Positions 1 to 6,415 of a DNA stretch of 8,777 bases are shown in pieces. Under the pieces are notes generated by a model. It was not told the origin of the DNA. It saw only the letters and a list, made by a program, of their open reading frames with translations, and made no database searches. The translations under genes were made by a program, and so were the position numbers. Origin of the DNA: Bacteroidota bacterium (GTDB taxonomy: Bacteria; Bacteroidota; Bacteroidia; Chitinophagales; Chitinophagaceae); assembly GCA_023392575.1 (NCBI GenBank), contig JAEVYV010000032.1, positions 1 through 8,777 on the forward strand. The letters run 5' to 3'. The first letter of the stretch is position 1. Every line of letters starts with the position of its first letter.

Positions 1-1617
1 CTGCAGGTCCTGCTCGGTTCTGTTCAAAAGCTTGTCCAGGCGAAAATGTTCTTCGTCTACCAGCCCCCGGGCTTTTTCAATCAACCGTTTATCCAACCCA
101 ATCCGCTCGGCAATGGAAAACGTGTAGGAGCTTCCGGGTTTACCAATGATCAATTTATACAGCGGCAATAGTTTTTTCTCGTCAAAAGCCATGGCGCCAT
201 TAACAATGCCGGCTGTTTTGTTGGCCATTACTTTCAGGTTCAGGTAGTGGGTGGTTACAATGCCAATAGCATGTTTGCGGGCCAGTTCCTCCAGTATCAC
301 CTCGGCAAAGGCACCGCCTAAATTGGGATCGCTACCACTTCCTAATTCATCAATAAAAAACAAGGTTTTTCCGTTGGCGTTTTCCATGAAATGTTTCATG
401 CTCAGCAAATGGCTGCTGTAGGTACTAAGCTCAAATTCTATGCTTTGCGTGTCGCCAATATGGATCATCAACTGCTTGAATACCCCAAACCGGGAAGAAG
501 GGTTTACCGGCACCAGCAAGCCGCTTTGCACCATCATTTGCAGCAGGCCCACCGTTTTCATGGTCACGGTTTTCCCTCCTGCATTGGGGCCGGAAATAAC
601 CAGCACCCGGTTTTTGTCATCCAAAGTAAGGTCAACCGGAATGGTGGGTTTTGCCGCTTTTTGATTATACAAATACAACAAAGGATGACAGGCCTTTACC
701 AACTGCACATGGGCCTTATCCACCACCACCGGGTACTCGCCTTTGATGTCCATGCCAAAAGCAGCCTTGGCCCGGATAAAGTCGTACTCCCCAACAATGG
801 CATGGTAGACCGAAAGTAAAGCCGCATGGGACGAAAGTTGCCGGGTTAGTTCCCGAAGGATTCTGTACACTTCCTTTCGTTCGGCGTTTTCCAGCTCATG
901 GATTTCATTATTCAGATCAATGGTCTCCTCCGGTTCAATAAATGCGGTCCGCCGGCTATCGCTTTCGCCGTGCAAAATGCCTTTTACCATTCTTTTCTGC
1001 TCGGCAAACACCGCCACCACCCGCCGGCCACTCATAAAGCTTTCTTCAATATCGGCCAGGTAGCCCTGCTTGTTCAGTTTGCCGATAATTCGGTCAAAAA
1101 CCTTGCGCAATTCGTTTCGCTTGCGGTACAACCCCATGCGAATGGACAAAAGATCCTCGCTGGCATTGTCCTTTACGTTTCCGTTTTCATCAATCACGTT
1201 ATTAATAAGGCTCAGAATGGCTTTTTCATAATAGGTACCGGCAATTACTTCGGCCAGCGCCGGGTAAGCCACCCTTCTTTCGGCATCAAACCAGCGAAAA
1301 ATACTTTCCATGCTCAGCGCCAGTTTGCGGAACAAAACCAGTTGTTCGCCCGAAAGCACGGCGCCTTGTATGTTCAGCAAGCGCAATTCCTTAGACAGGT
1401 TGAGCACATAGTCGTTCGGAAAATAAATGGCGTTTTGCAGCAGTTGCTTAAATTCGTGCGACTGTTTCAGCTCCCTTTCGATAAACTCAATGCGTGTATG
1501 GATGCGCAGTTCTTCTGCTTTTGATTTGGCGTATTCGAAGCGGCATTTTTCATGCAACAAATTTTTGATCTTATCAAACTCCAACTGTACCGAAGCCGAC
1601 TCTGGGTATAATTTCAT
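1..1617 (-). CDS. mutS2: MutS2 family ATPase/endonuclease, C-terminus beyond window edge
   Basis: The reading frame starts with ATG at 1617 and stays open to base 1, giving 539 codons. It is a P-loop ATPase of the MutS superfamily. The Walker A motif GPNAGGKT is at residues 343-350 (bases 568-591). The Walker B/signature region IDELGSGSDP is at about 422-431 (bases 325-354). The switch histidine of VTTHY is at about 457. There is no MutS mismatch-recognition domain in front: the first ~330 residues are the core and helical lever region, and Walker A this early is typical of MutS2 rather than MutS1. MutS2 proteins are usually near 780-800 residues and end in an Smr nuclease domain, so roughly 250 residues should lie off the left edge. 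Family members suppress recombination or, in Bacillus subtilis, split collided ribosomes; which applies here cannot be told. An AAGGA lies 5 nt before the ATG, and a TAG stop is in frame upstream. Confidence 0.95.
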   Translation of the reverse strand, partial: MKLYPESASVQLEFDKIKNLLHEKCRFEYAKSKAEELRIHTRIEFIERELKQSHEFKQLLQNAIYFPNDYVLNLSKELRLLNIQGAVLSGEQLVLFRKLALSMESIFRWFDAERRVAYPALAEVIAGTYYEKAILSLINNVIDENGNVKDNASEDLLSIRMGLYRKRNELRKVFDRIIGKLNKQGYLADIEESFMSGRRVVAVFAEQKRMVKGILHGESDSRRTAFIEPEETIDLNNEIHELENAERKEVYRILRELTRQLSSHAALLSVYHAIVGEYDFIRAKAAFGMDIKGEYPVVVDKAHVQLVKACHPLLYLYNQKAAKPTIPVDLTLDDKNRVLVISGPNAGGKTVTMKTVGLLQMMVQSGLLVPVNPSSRFGVFKQLMIHIGDTQSIEFELSTYSSHLLSMKHFMENANGKTLFFIDELGSGSDPNLGGAFAEVILEELARKHAIGIVTTHYLNLKVMANKTAGIVNGAMAFDEKKLLPLYKLIIGKPGSSYTFSIAERIGLDKRLIEKARGLVDEEHFRLDKLLNRTEQDLQ

Positions 1618-1646
1618 GCGAATCCTTATGTGAAATAGGTTGGTAT

Positions 1647-1654
1647 CAAAGATA
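1647..1654 (-). promoter_or_regulatory. Candidate -7 promoter element for mutS2
   Basis: Read on the minus strand this is TATCTTTG, an exact match to the Bacteroidota -7 consensus TAnnTTTG. Its last base is 29 nt before the mutS2 ATG, which would give a leader of roughly 20-25 nt. The matching -33 element (TTTG about 20 nt further upstream) is not evident; only a TTTT lies near. The call rests on the -7 match and its position. Confidence 0.45.
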
Positions 1655-1768
1655 AAGGCTATGTTTATCTAAAATTCGGTTAAAGCCAGTACAAACCTTG
1701 TGTTAAAACTTTTTTGTTGGGATTTCATTAGCTATTTTCCTTTTGAAATTTGTTTCCGAAGAATTTGT

Positions 1769-2419
1769 ATGATCTCAAAGACCTTTTTTTCGCTGTTAAG
1801 TTTGTGCACGTTATTTGCGTGTAATTCTGAAAAAAGTTACAAAGCGATGAGATCTTCTATAATTAACCCTGCTGAAAGAACAGATACCGCCACCTTTGGA
1901 ACCGGTTGCTTTTGGTGCACCGAGGCCATCTTTGAACAACTAAACGGCGTCTTGAACGTGACTTCCGGATATTCGGGCGGCAAAGTACCCAACCCCACTT
2001 ATAAAGAAGTGTGCACCGGCGAAACCGGGCATGCCGAATGCGTGCAAGTGGTTTACGAACCCAACAAAATTACCTACGACGAACTGCTGGAGGTTTTCTT
2101 TCAGGTACACGACCCCACCAGCCTTAATCGCCAGGGCGCAGATGTCGGCACACAGTACAGAAGCGCTATTTTCTATCACAACAAAGAGCAAAAAGAAAAA
2201 GCCGAGTTTTATAAAAACGAACTGGACAAAAGCGGTGCATACAACAAACCGATTGTAACAGAGGTGTCTGCGTTTACAAAGTTTTACCCGGCCGAAGATT
2301 ACCACCAGGAATATTATGAGCTGAATAAAAACACCAATCCCTATTGCTCCGTAGTCATTCGTCCCAAACTGGAAAAATTTGAAAAAGTATTTGCGAAAAA
2401 ACTCAAAAGCAATAACTAA
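1769..2419 (+). CDS. msrA: Peptide-methionine (S)-S-oxide reductase MsrA, predicted lipoprotein
   Basis: MsrA reduces methionine-S-sulfoxide in proteins back to methionine. The product is 216 residues from the chosen start. The catalytic motif is GCFWC at residues 46-50, with Cys47 the expected nucleophile. Other family blocks are GYSGGKVPNPTY, CTGETGHAE, HDPTSLNRQG (from about 114), DVGTQYRS, and FYPAEDYHQEYY, followed by NPYC with Cys193 a likely resolving cysteine. The start at 1769 is preferred over an in-frame one at 1700 because it gives a clean lipoprotein signal: a short hydrophobic stretch ending in LFAC, with Cys18 as the lipidated residue. The protein would then be membrane-anchored and periplasmic. 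The usual motif is GCFWG; here Gly is replaced by Cys50, a variant I believe also occurs in other Bacteroidota. No MsrB is fused or adjacent. I see no convincing promoter match in the 151-nt divergent spacer upstream. Confidence 0.95.
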   Translation: MISKTFFSLLSLCTLFACNSEKSYKAMRSSIINPAERTDTATFGTGCFWCTEAIFEQLNGVLNVTSGYSGGKVPNPTYKEVCTGETGHAECVQVVYEPNKITYDELLEVFFQVHDPTSLNRQGADVGTQYRSAIFYHNKEQKEKAEFYKNELDKSGAYNKPIVTEVSAFTKFYPAEDYHQEYYELNKNTNPYCSVVIRPKLEKFEKVFAKKLKSNN

Positions 2420-2468
2420 TCCATACTAACCCCTCCGCTTTTTCAATCTGCCAGCGGCGTTCCGCGTC

Positions 2469-2498
2469 CTTGCCGGCACTGATTTTAAAATGTCTTTG
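2469..2498 (+). promoter_or_regulatory. Weak candidate promoter before the propeller gene
   Basis: TGTCTTTG at 2491-2498 differs by one base from the Bacteroidota -7 consensus TAnnTTTG. CTTG at 2469-2472 lies 18 nt before it, as a possible -33 element. If used, transcription would begin around 2505, so the hairpin at 2506-2532 would form the very 5' end of the transcript. The alternative is read-through from msrA, since no convincing terminator follows it: only a 5-bp CCGCT/AGCGG stem at 2435-2457 without a T-run. Confidence 0.25.
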
Positions 2499-2505
2499 CG
2501 CTAAT

Positions 2506-2532
2506 GTATCTTGTTGTCCCATCAACAGATAC
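2506..2532 (+). promoter_or_regulatory. Hairpin abutting the start codon of the propeller gene
   Basis: GTATC (2506-2510) pairs with GATAC (2528-2532), and TGTTG (2512-2516) pairs with CAACA (2523-2527). There is one bulged T at 2511 and a six-base loop, TCCCAT. This is a 10-bp stem with one bulge that ends two bases before the ATG at 2535. In the transcript it would occupy the ribosome-binding region. The complementarity is seen directly; a regulatory role is inference. Confidence 0.35.
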
Positions 2533-2534
2533 TT

Positions 2535-3578
2535 ATGAAAAAACTACTCTTTCTGCTTTTTACCGCGTTGTTTTTCAACTGGGTTGCCGCACAAAAAGGA
2601 CTGCCCTCGGTTGCCTTGCTGACCCAGGGTACAAAAACCTCGCTGCGCGGCTTAAGCGTAGTGAACGACAACATTATTTGGGTGAGCGGAAGCAACGGCA
2701 CGGTGGGCCGCTCCAACAACGGAGGCAAGGACTGGAAATGGATGAAGGTAAAAGGCTTTGAAACCACCGACTTCCGGGACATCGAGGCCTTTGATGGCAG
2801 CACCGCCGTCATCATGGGGGTGGGCGAACCGGCATACATTTTAAAAACGGTTAATGGCGGCGAAACCTGGAAAGTGGTTTACGAAAACAAAACCAAGGGC
2901 ATGTTTCTCGACGCCATGGAGTTTTGGAACGCAGATGCCGGCATCGTGATCGGCGATCCGCTTGACGGAAAGTTTTTTGTGGCCCGGAGCTTTGACGGCG
3001 GCAATACCTGGAAAGAAATCCCCAACCAGTACAAGCCTGCGGCCGACAGCGGCGAAGCCTGTTTTGCAGCCAGCGGCACCAACATCCGGGCCCTGGACAA
3101 CGACGAAGCGGTCTTTATTTCCGGCGGCTTAAAATCCAACATCTTCATCCGCAACGAAAAAATAAACCTGCCCATCATCCAGGGTAAAGAAACCACCGGC
3201 GCCAATTCCGTGGCCGTGTGGCATCGCTACAAAAAAAATGGCGGCGACCAACTGGTAGTAGTAGGTGGAGATTTCAGTGCCGACACATCCACTTTTCAAA
3301 ACTGCGTTTACAGTACCGACCGCGGCAAAACCTGGAAGGCCTCCAAAGTGCCGCCCAGCGGCTACCGGAGCTGTGTGGAATACCTGGCCAAAAAACAGCT
3401 GGTGGCCTGCGGCCTCTCCGGCGTGGACTATACCCTGGATGGCGCGGCCACCTGGCACCCCATTTCCAAAGAAAGTTTTCATGTGGCCCGCATTGCCAAA
3501 TACGGCACCACGGTTTATTTAGCGGGAACAAACGGCAAGGTTGCCAAGCTGGTGTATAATAATAAAAAGAGGAAGTGA
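2535..3578 (+). CDS. Secreted YCF48/BNR-like Asp-box beta-propeller protein
   Basis: The product is 347 residues and starts with a signal peptide (MKKLLFLLFTALFFNWVAA, cleavage likely before QKG), so it is exported. I chose ATG 2535 over an in-frame TTG at 2511 because only it puts the Lys pair at the front of the hydrophobic core. Five Asp-box-like turns follow: SNNGGKDW (60-67), TVNGGETW (105-112), SFDGGNTW (152-159), STDRGKTW (260-267) and a degenerate TLDGAATW (300-307). Each sits after a strand of the type seen in YCF48/sialidase-like propellers. Four cysteines, near 176, 257, 280 and 292, could form disulfides. Proteins of this type in Bacteroidota are often labelled 'oxidoreductase' or 'photosystem II stability factor-like', but no redox motif is visible and there is no photosynthesis context. 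The true role is unknown; binding or assembly of a secreted partner is plausible. It lies 115 nt after msrA on the same strand and may share its transcript. Confidence 0.85.
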   Translation: MKKLLFLLFTALFFNWVAAQKGLPSVALLTQGTKTSLRGLSVVNDNIIWVSGSNGTVGRSNNGGKDWKWMKVKGFETTDFRDIEAFDGSTAVIMGVGEPAYILKTVNGGETWKVVYENKTKGMFLDAMEFWNADAGIVIGDPLDGKFFVARSFDGGNTWKEIPNQYKPAADSGEACFAASGTNIRALDNDEAVFISGGLKSNIFIRNEKINLPIIQGKETTGANSVAVWHRYKKNGGDQLVVVGGDFSADTSTFQNCVYSTDRGKTWKASKVPPSGYRSCVEYLAKKQLVACGLSGVDYTLDGAATWHPISKESFHVARIAKYGTTVYLAGTNGKVAKLVYNNKKRK

Positions 3579-3795
3579 GGATGATGTAGCCAGCAGCAGT
3601 ACCGCTATTGAACGTTTGTTGCGCTGCATCCGACCACAGGCGGATCGCACACTTCAGCTAACGGAACTCTATGCAGCCGATTTTTGCCCCCTTTGTGGTC
3701 CTTAAAGGTTCAAACCAAATCCTGTTGAAACGATAAAAAGCTTTGTTTTATAACAGTTCTTCTATTGAATGGACACACGGGATGCTATTATCCTT
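3579..3795. other. Convergent intergenic stretch with interleaved inverted repeats
   Basis: No gene was found here. Two 7-bp inverted repeats interleave: GCTGCAT (3623-3629) with ATGCAGC (3671-3677), and GACCACA (3632-3638) with TGTGGTC (3694-3700). The order a-b-a'-b' is the layout of a pseudoknot. A smaller hairpin, ATCCG (3628-3632) with CGGAT (3641-3645), competes with these. One frame stays open from about 3523 to 3705 but has no ATG, and its translation shows no recognisable family. The stretch could be an interspersed non-coding repeat, part of the 3' region of the propeller transcript, or a decayed sequence; I cannot tell which from one copy. From 3706 to 3795 nothing stands out. Confidence 0.4.
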
Positions 3796-3839
3796 AAAAA
3801 CAACAGAGCCCGGAGATTTTGAAAACCTCCGGGCTCTGT
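3796..3839 (-). terminator. Intrinsic terminator of tex
   Basis: A perfect 13-bp GC-rich stem, ACAGAGCCCGGAG (3803-3815) with CTCCGGGCTCTGT (3827-3839), encloses an 11-nt loop. On the minus strand the stem is followed by TG and then TTTTT (3800-3796), the usual U-tract. It begins about 20 nt after the tex stop codon. On the plus strand no T-run follows the stem, so it should work mainly for tex, not for the convergent propeller gene. Confidence 0.88.
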
Positions 3840-3859
3840 AATCACTGCTTTGCTAATCT

Positions 3860-6121
3860 TTAATCGTTAAACTTTTTCTTCAACTCCATCAGCTTGCTTT
3901 GAAACGGATTTAAAGGCTCCGATTTTTTATCAAACTTTTTATTGCCCTGTGGCGGTTTATTTCCACCGGCCGCTCTTTTCTCTCCGCCCGCCGAATCCTT
4001 CATTGTCAAGCCAATGCGGTTTCTGGCTACATCCACCTCGGTTACCGTCACCGTCACCTTTTGGTTTAGCTTGACCACCTCGTTGGGATCGGAGACAAAC
4101 CGGTTGGCCAGTTGCGACACATGCACCAGCCCATCCTGCTTCACACCAATATCCACAAAGGCCCCAAAGTTGGTAATGTTGGTTACAATGCCTGGCACCG
4201 TCATTCCTACTTTTACGTCTTCAATGCTTTTAATGGTTGCATCAAATTGAAATTCCTCGATCTGTGCCCTGGGGTCACGGCCGGGTTTTTCCAATTCCTT
4301 TAAAATATCTTCAATGGTAAACTCGCCAATCGTTTCTGTGATGTATTTTTTCTTGTTGATCTGTTTGCGCAGTTCTGCCTTTTTGATCAGCTCTTCCAGC
4401 GAGGCCTGTACATCCTTGGCCATTTGCTCCACCACGCCGTAGCTCTCCGGGTGCACCGAAGAATTATCCAGTGGGTTTTCTGCGTTTGGAATGCGTAAGA
4501 ATCCGGCGCATTGCTCAAAAGTTTTGGGCCCCATCAAGGGAACTTTTTTGAGTTCTTCCCTGGTTTTGAACGGTCCGTTCTGTGCACGGTACTGAACAAT
4601 ATTATTCGCTAGGGTTGAAGTGATGCCCGACACATATTGCAATAAATGTTTGGAAGCTGTGTTCACATCAACGCCCACAAAGTTCACCGCACTCTCCACC
4701 ACCCGATCCAATCCTTGTTTCAATTTAATCTGGTTCACGTCGTGCTGATACTGGCCCACACCAATGGACTTGGGATCAATCTTTACCAATTCGCTTAAGG
4801 GATCCAACAACCTTCTGCCAATGCTCACTGCACCGCGAACGGTTACATCCTGATCGGGAAATTCTTCTCTTGCCACCTCCGAAGCCGAGTAAATGGATGC
4901 ACCGCTTTCGTTGACCTGAAAAATGCTTACGTGTTTTCCAAAATCAATGCTGCGAACCAATTGCTCGGTTTCCCGGCCGGCGGTTCCATTGCCCACCCCA
5001 ATGGCTTCAATATCGTATTTGCTGACCAGGTGTTTTATTTCCGCAAGGCTTTCCTGCCATTGGTTTTGGGGCGGATGGGGAAAGATGGCCGTGTTGTACA
5101 CCAGATTTCCCTGGGCGTCCAGGCAAACCACCTTGCACCCTGTGCGGTATCCGGGATCGATTGCCAACACTCTTTTCGATCCCAGCGGAGAAGCCAAAAG
5201 CAGCTGGCGCAGGTTTTCGGTAAAGACATGAATGGCCTCTTCGTCCGCTTTGTTTTTGCTCAGCAAGCGGAACTCGTTTTCAATGGAGGATTTCAACAAA
5301 CGGTTGTAGCAATCTTCCACGGCTTTTCTAACTTCGGCCGCGGCGGGGTTGGACGCCTTTACAAACAAGCGTTCCAGTTCTTCCACGGCTACGACTTTTT
5401 CAATGCTGATGTCCATCATCAAAAATCCTTCTTTTTCGCCGCGGCGAATGGCCAACAAACGGTGCGACGGGCTTTGCGAAAGCGGTTCGCTGAATTCAAA
5501 ATAATCGCGGTATTTCTGCGCTTCCTCTTCTTCTTTTTTGGTGGTCAGCACCTTGGCCGAAAGCGTTGCGCTTTCGGTGAACAGCTGGCGCACCTTGGCC
5601 CTTGCCTGCTCGTTTTCGCTGATCCATTCGGCAATAATATCCCGGGCGCCCTGCAGCGCCTCTTTGGTATCTTTTACTTCTTCTTTAAGGAATTTGGCAG
5701 CTTCCTCTTCCACGTTAAAATCACCTTGCTCAAAAATGATTTTCGCCAACGGCTCCAGGCCTTTTTCAATGGCCTGGGTGGCCCTTGTTTTGCGCTTGGG
5801 TTTGTAGGGCAGATAAATATCCTCAAGTTCGGTGGCGCTAAAACAATCGTCAATCCGTTTTTTTAACTCGGGGGTAAGCTTTCCCTGTTCTTCAATGGTT
5901 TTTAAAACGGTTTCTTTTCTTTTATCCAATTCTTTGAAATAGCCGATCTCTTCCACCACGTTTCCAATCGCCACTTCGTCCAGATTGCCTGTAACCTCTT
6001 TGCGGTAGCGGGCCATGAACCGGATGGTAGCGCCTTCACTTTGGAGTTGATCAATGCTGGCCACTTGCTTTACAGAAAGATTTAATTTTCCTGCGATTTG
6101 CTGTATATACTTCTGCTCCAT
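3860..6121 (-). CDS. tex: Tex family RNA-binding transcription accessory protein
   Basis: A complete 753-residue protein, close to the usual Tex length. The order of domains is that of Tex: a helical N-terminal region (about 1-310, with FMARYRKEVTG and LEDIYLPYKPKRKTRA), a YqgF/RNase H-like fold (about 317-450, starting KRVLAIDPGYRTGCK, followed by GVGNGTAGRETE), helix-hairpin-helix segments (about 482-545, with NGPFKTREELKKVPLMGPK), and an S1 RNA-binding domain (about 639-708, with NFGAFVDIGVKQDGLVHVS). A basic, Gly/Lys-rich tail of about 45 residues follows the S1 domain. Tex is a conserved cytoplasmic nucleic-acid-binding protein linked to transcription and toxin-gene expression in some pathogens; its exact biochemical role is still loosely defined. 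The ATG at 6121 has no clear Shine-Dalgarno sequence. It appears monocistronic, with its own -7 element upstream and a strong terminator downstream. The gene converges with the propeller gene and diverges from the metalloprotease gene. Confidence 0.97.
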   Translation of the reverse strand: MEQKYIQQIAGKLNLSVKQVASIDQLQSEGATIRFMARYRKEVTGNLDEVAIGNVVEEIGYFKELDKRKETVLKTIEEQGKLTPELKKRIDDCFSATELEDIYLPYKPKRKTRATQAIEKGLEPLAKIIFEQGDFNVEEEAAKFLKEEVKDTKEALQGARDIIAEWISENEQARAKVRQLFTESATLSAKVLTTKKEEEEAQKYRDYFEFSEPLSQSPSHRLLAIRRGEKEGFLMMDISIEKVVAVEELERLFVKASNPAAAEVRKAVEDCYNRLLKSSIENEFRLLSKNKADEEAIHVFTENLRQLLLASPLGSKRVLAIDPGYRTGCKVVCLDAQGNLVYNTAIFPHPPQNQWQESLAEIKHLVSKYDIEAIGVGNGTAGRETEQLVRSIDFGKHVSIFQVNESGASIYSASEVAREEFPDQDVTVRGAVSIGRRLLDPLSELVKIDPKSIGVGQYQHDVNQIKLKQGLDRVVESAVNFVGVDVNTASKHLLQYVSGITSTLANNIVQYRAQNGPFKTREELKKVPLMGPKTFEQCAGFLRIPNAENPLDNSSVHPESYGVVEQMAKDVQASLEELIKKAELRKQINKKKYITETIGEFTIEDILKELEKPGRDPRAQIEEFQFDATIKSIEDVKVGMTVPGIVTNITNFGAFVDIGVKQDGLVHVSQLANRFVSDPNEVVKLNQKVTVTVTEVDVARNRIGLTMKDSAGGEKRAAGGNKPPQGNKKFDKKSEPLNPFQSKLMELKKKFND

Positions 6122-6152
6122 ATTCGCTGCGTTATAGGATATTTTAGGGGCG

Positions 6153-6160
6153 CAAATCTA
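6153..6160 (-). promoter_or_regulatory. Candidate -7 promoter element for tex
   Basis: Read on the minus strand this is TAGATTTG, an exact match to TAnnTTTG. Its last base is 31 nt before the tex ATG, almost the same spacing as the mutS2 element (29 nt). The expected -33 TTTG is not clear; a T-rich run (complement of the A-run ending near 6182) lies upstream. The short predicted leader is unremarkable. Confidence 0.45.
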
Positions 6161-6415
6161 AAGGAAGCCGCAGAAGAAAAAATTTATATTATTTAAAAAC
6201 TCCTTTGTATGTTCTGCTTTCCGCCGGTACAAACGCCAGCAATTGATTGACGTAAGTACTTAAACACTGTACGAACCCTTTTTTACCTCACTTTACAACA
6301 CAGTTTAATTTGTTAATAAAGGTTAAAGACTCTATAGGGCGTGCATGATTGATACTCATTCCTGTTGTAAATTTCACCCTTCATTGACTGCATTTCCTAA
6401 CAAAAAAAATTGAAC
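6161..6415. other. Divergent spacer between tex and the metalloprotease gene
   Basis: No coding region is supported here. The left part is AT-rich. A perfect 10-bp palindrome, TAAGTACTTA, lies at 6253-6262 and could be an operator, though one short palindrome is weak evidence. Two near-matches to the Bacteroidota -7 element face the metalloprotease gene: TTAATTTG (6305-6312) and TAAATTTC (6368-6375). Each has one mismatch and no good -33 partner, so I do not choose between them. An A-run just before the ATG at 6416 is typical of translation starts in this phylum. Confidence 0.4.

Noticed and set aside
391..1524. Plus-strand open frames of 142 and 208 codons
   Set aside because: Both are antisense to mutS2, including its Walker A region. 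No start signals or family features support them.
1700..1768. Longer N-terminus for MsrA starting at 1700
   Set aside because: The extra 23 residues would bury the lipoprotein signal behind a Phe/Cys-rich stretch; the ATG at 1769 gives a standard lipobox at residue 18.
2435..2457. Possible terminator after msrA
   Set aside because: The stem is only 5 bp with a 13-base loop and no T-run follows it.
2511..2534. TTG start for the propeller gene
   Set aside because: It adds eight residues in front of a standard signal peptide, and the start would lie inside the hairpin stem. ATG 2535 is simpler.
3523..3705. A stop-free frame running past the propeller gene's stop
   Set aside because: It has no ATG, overlaps the 3' end of a good gene in another frame, and resembles no known family. 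I considered it as a frameshifted extension, but the propeller already ends at a normal place with a charged tail.
4931..5866. A 311-codon open frame on the plus strand
   Set aside because: It is antisense to the well-supported middle of tex. The product is rich in Phe, Gln and Gly with no domain, as expected of a shadow frame.
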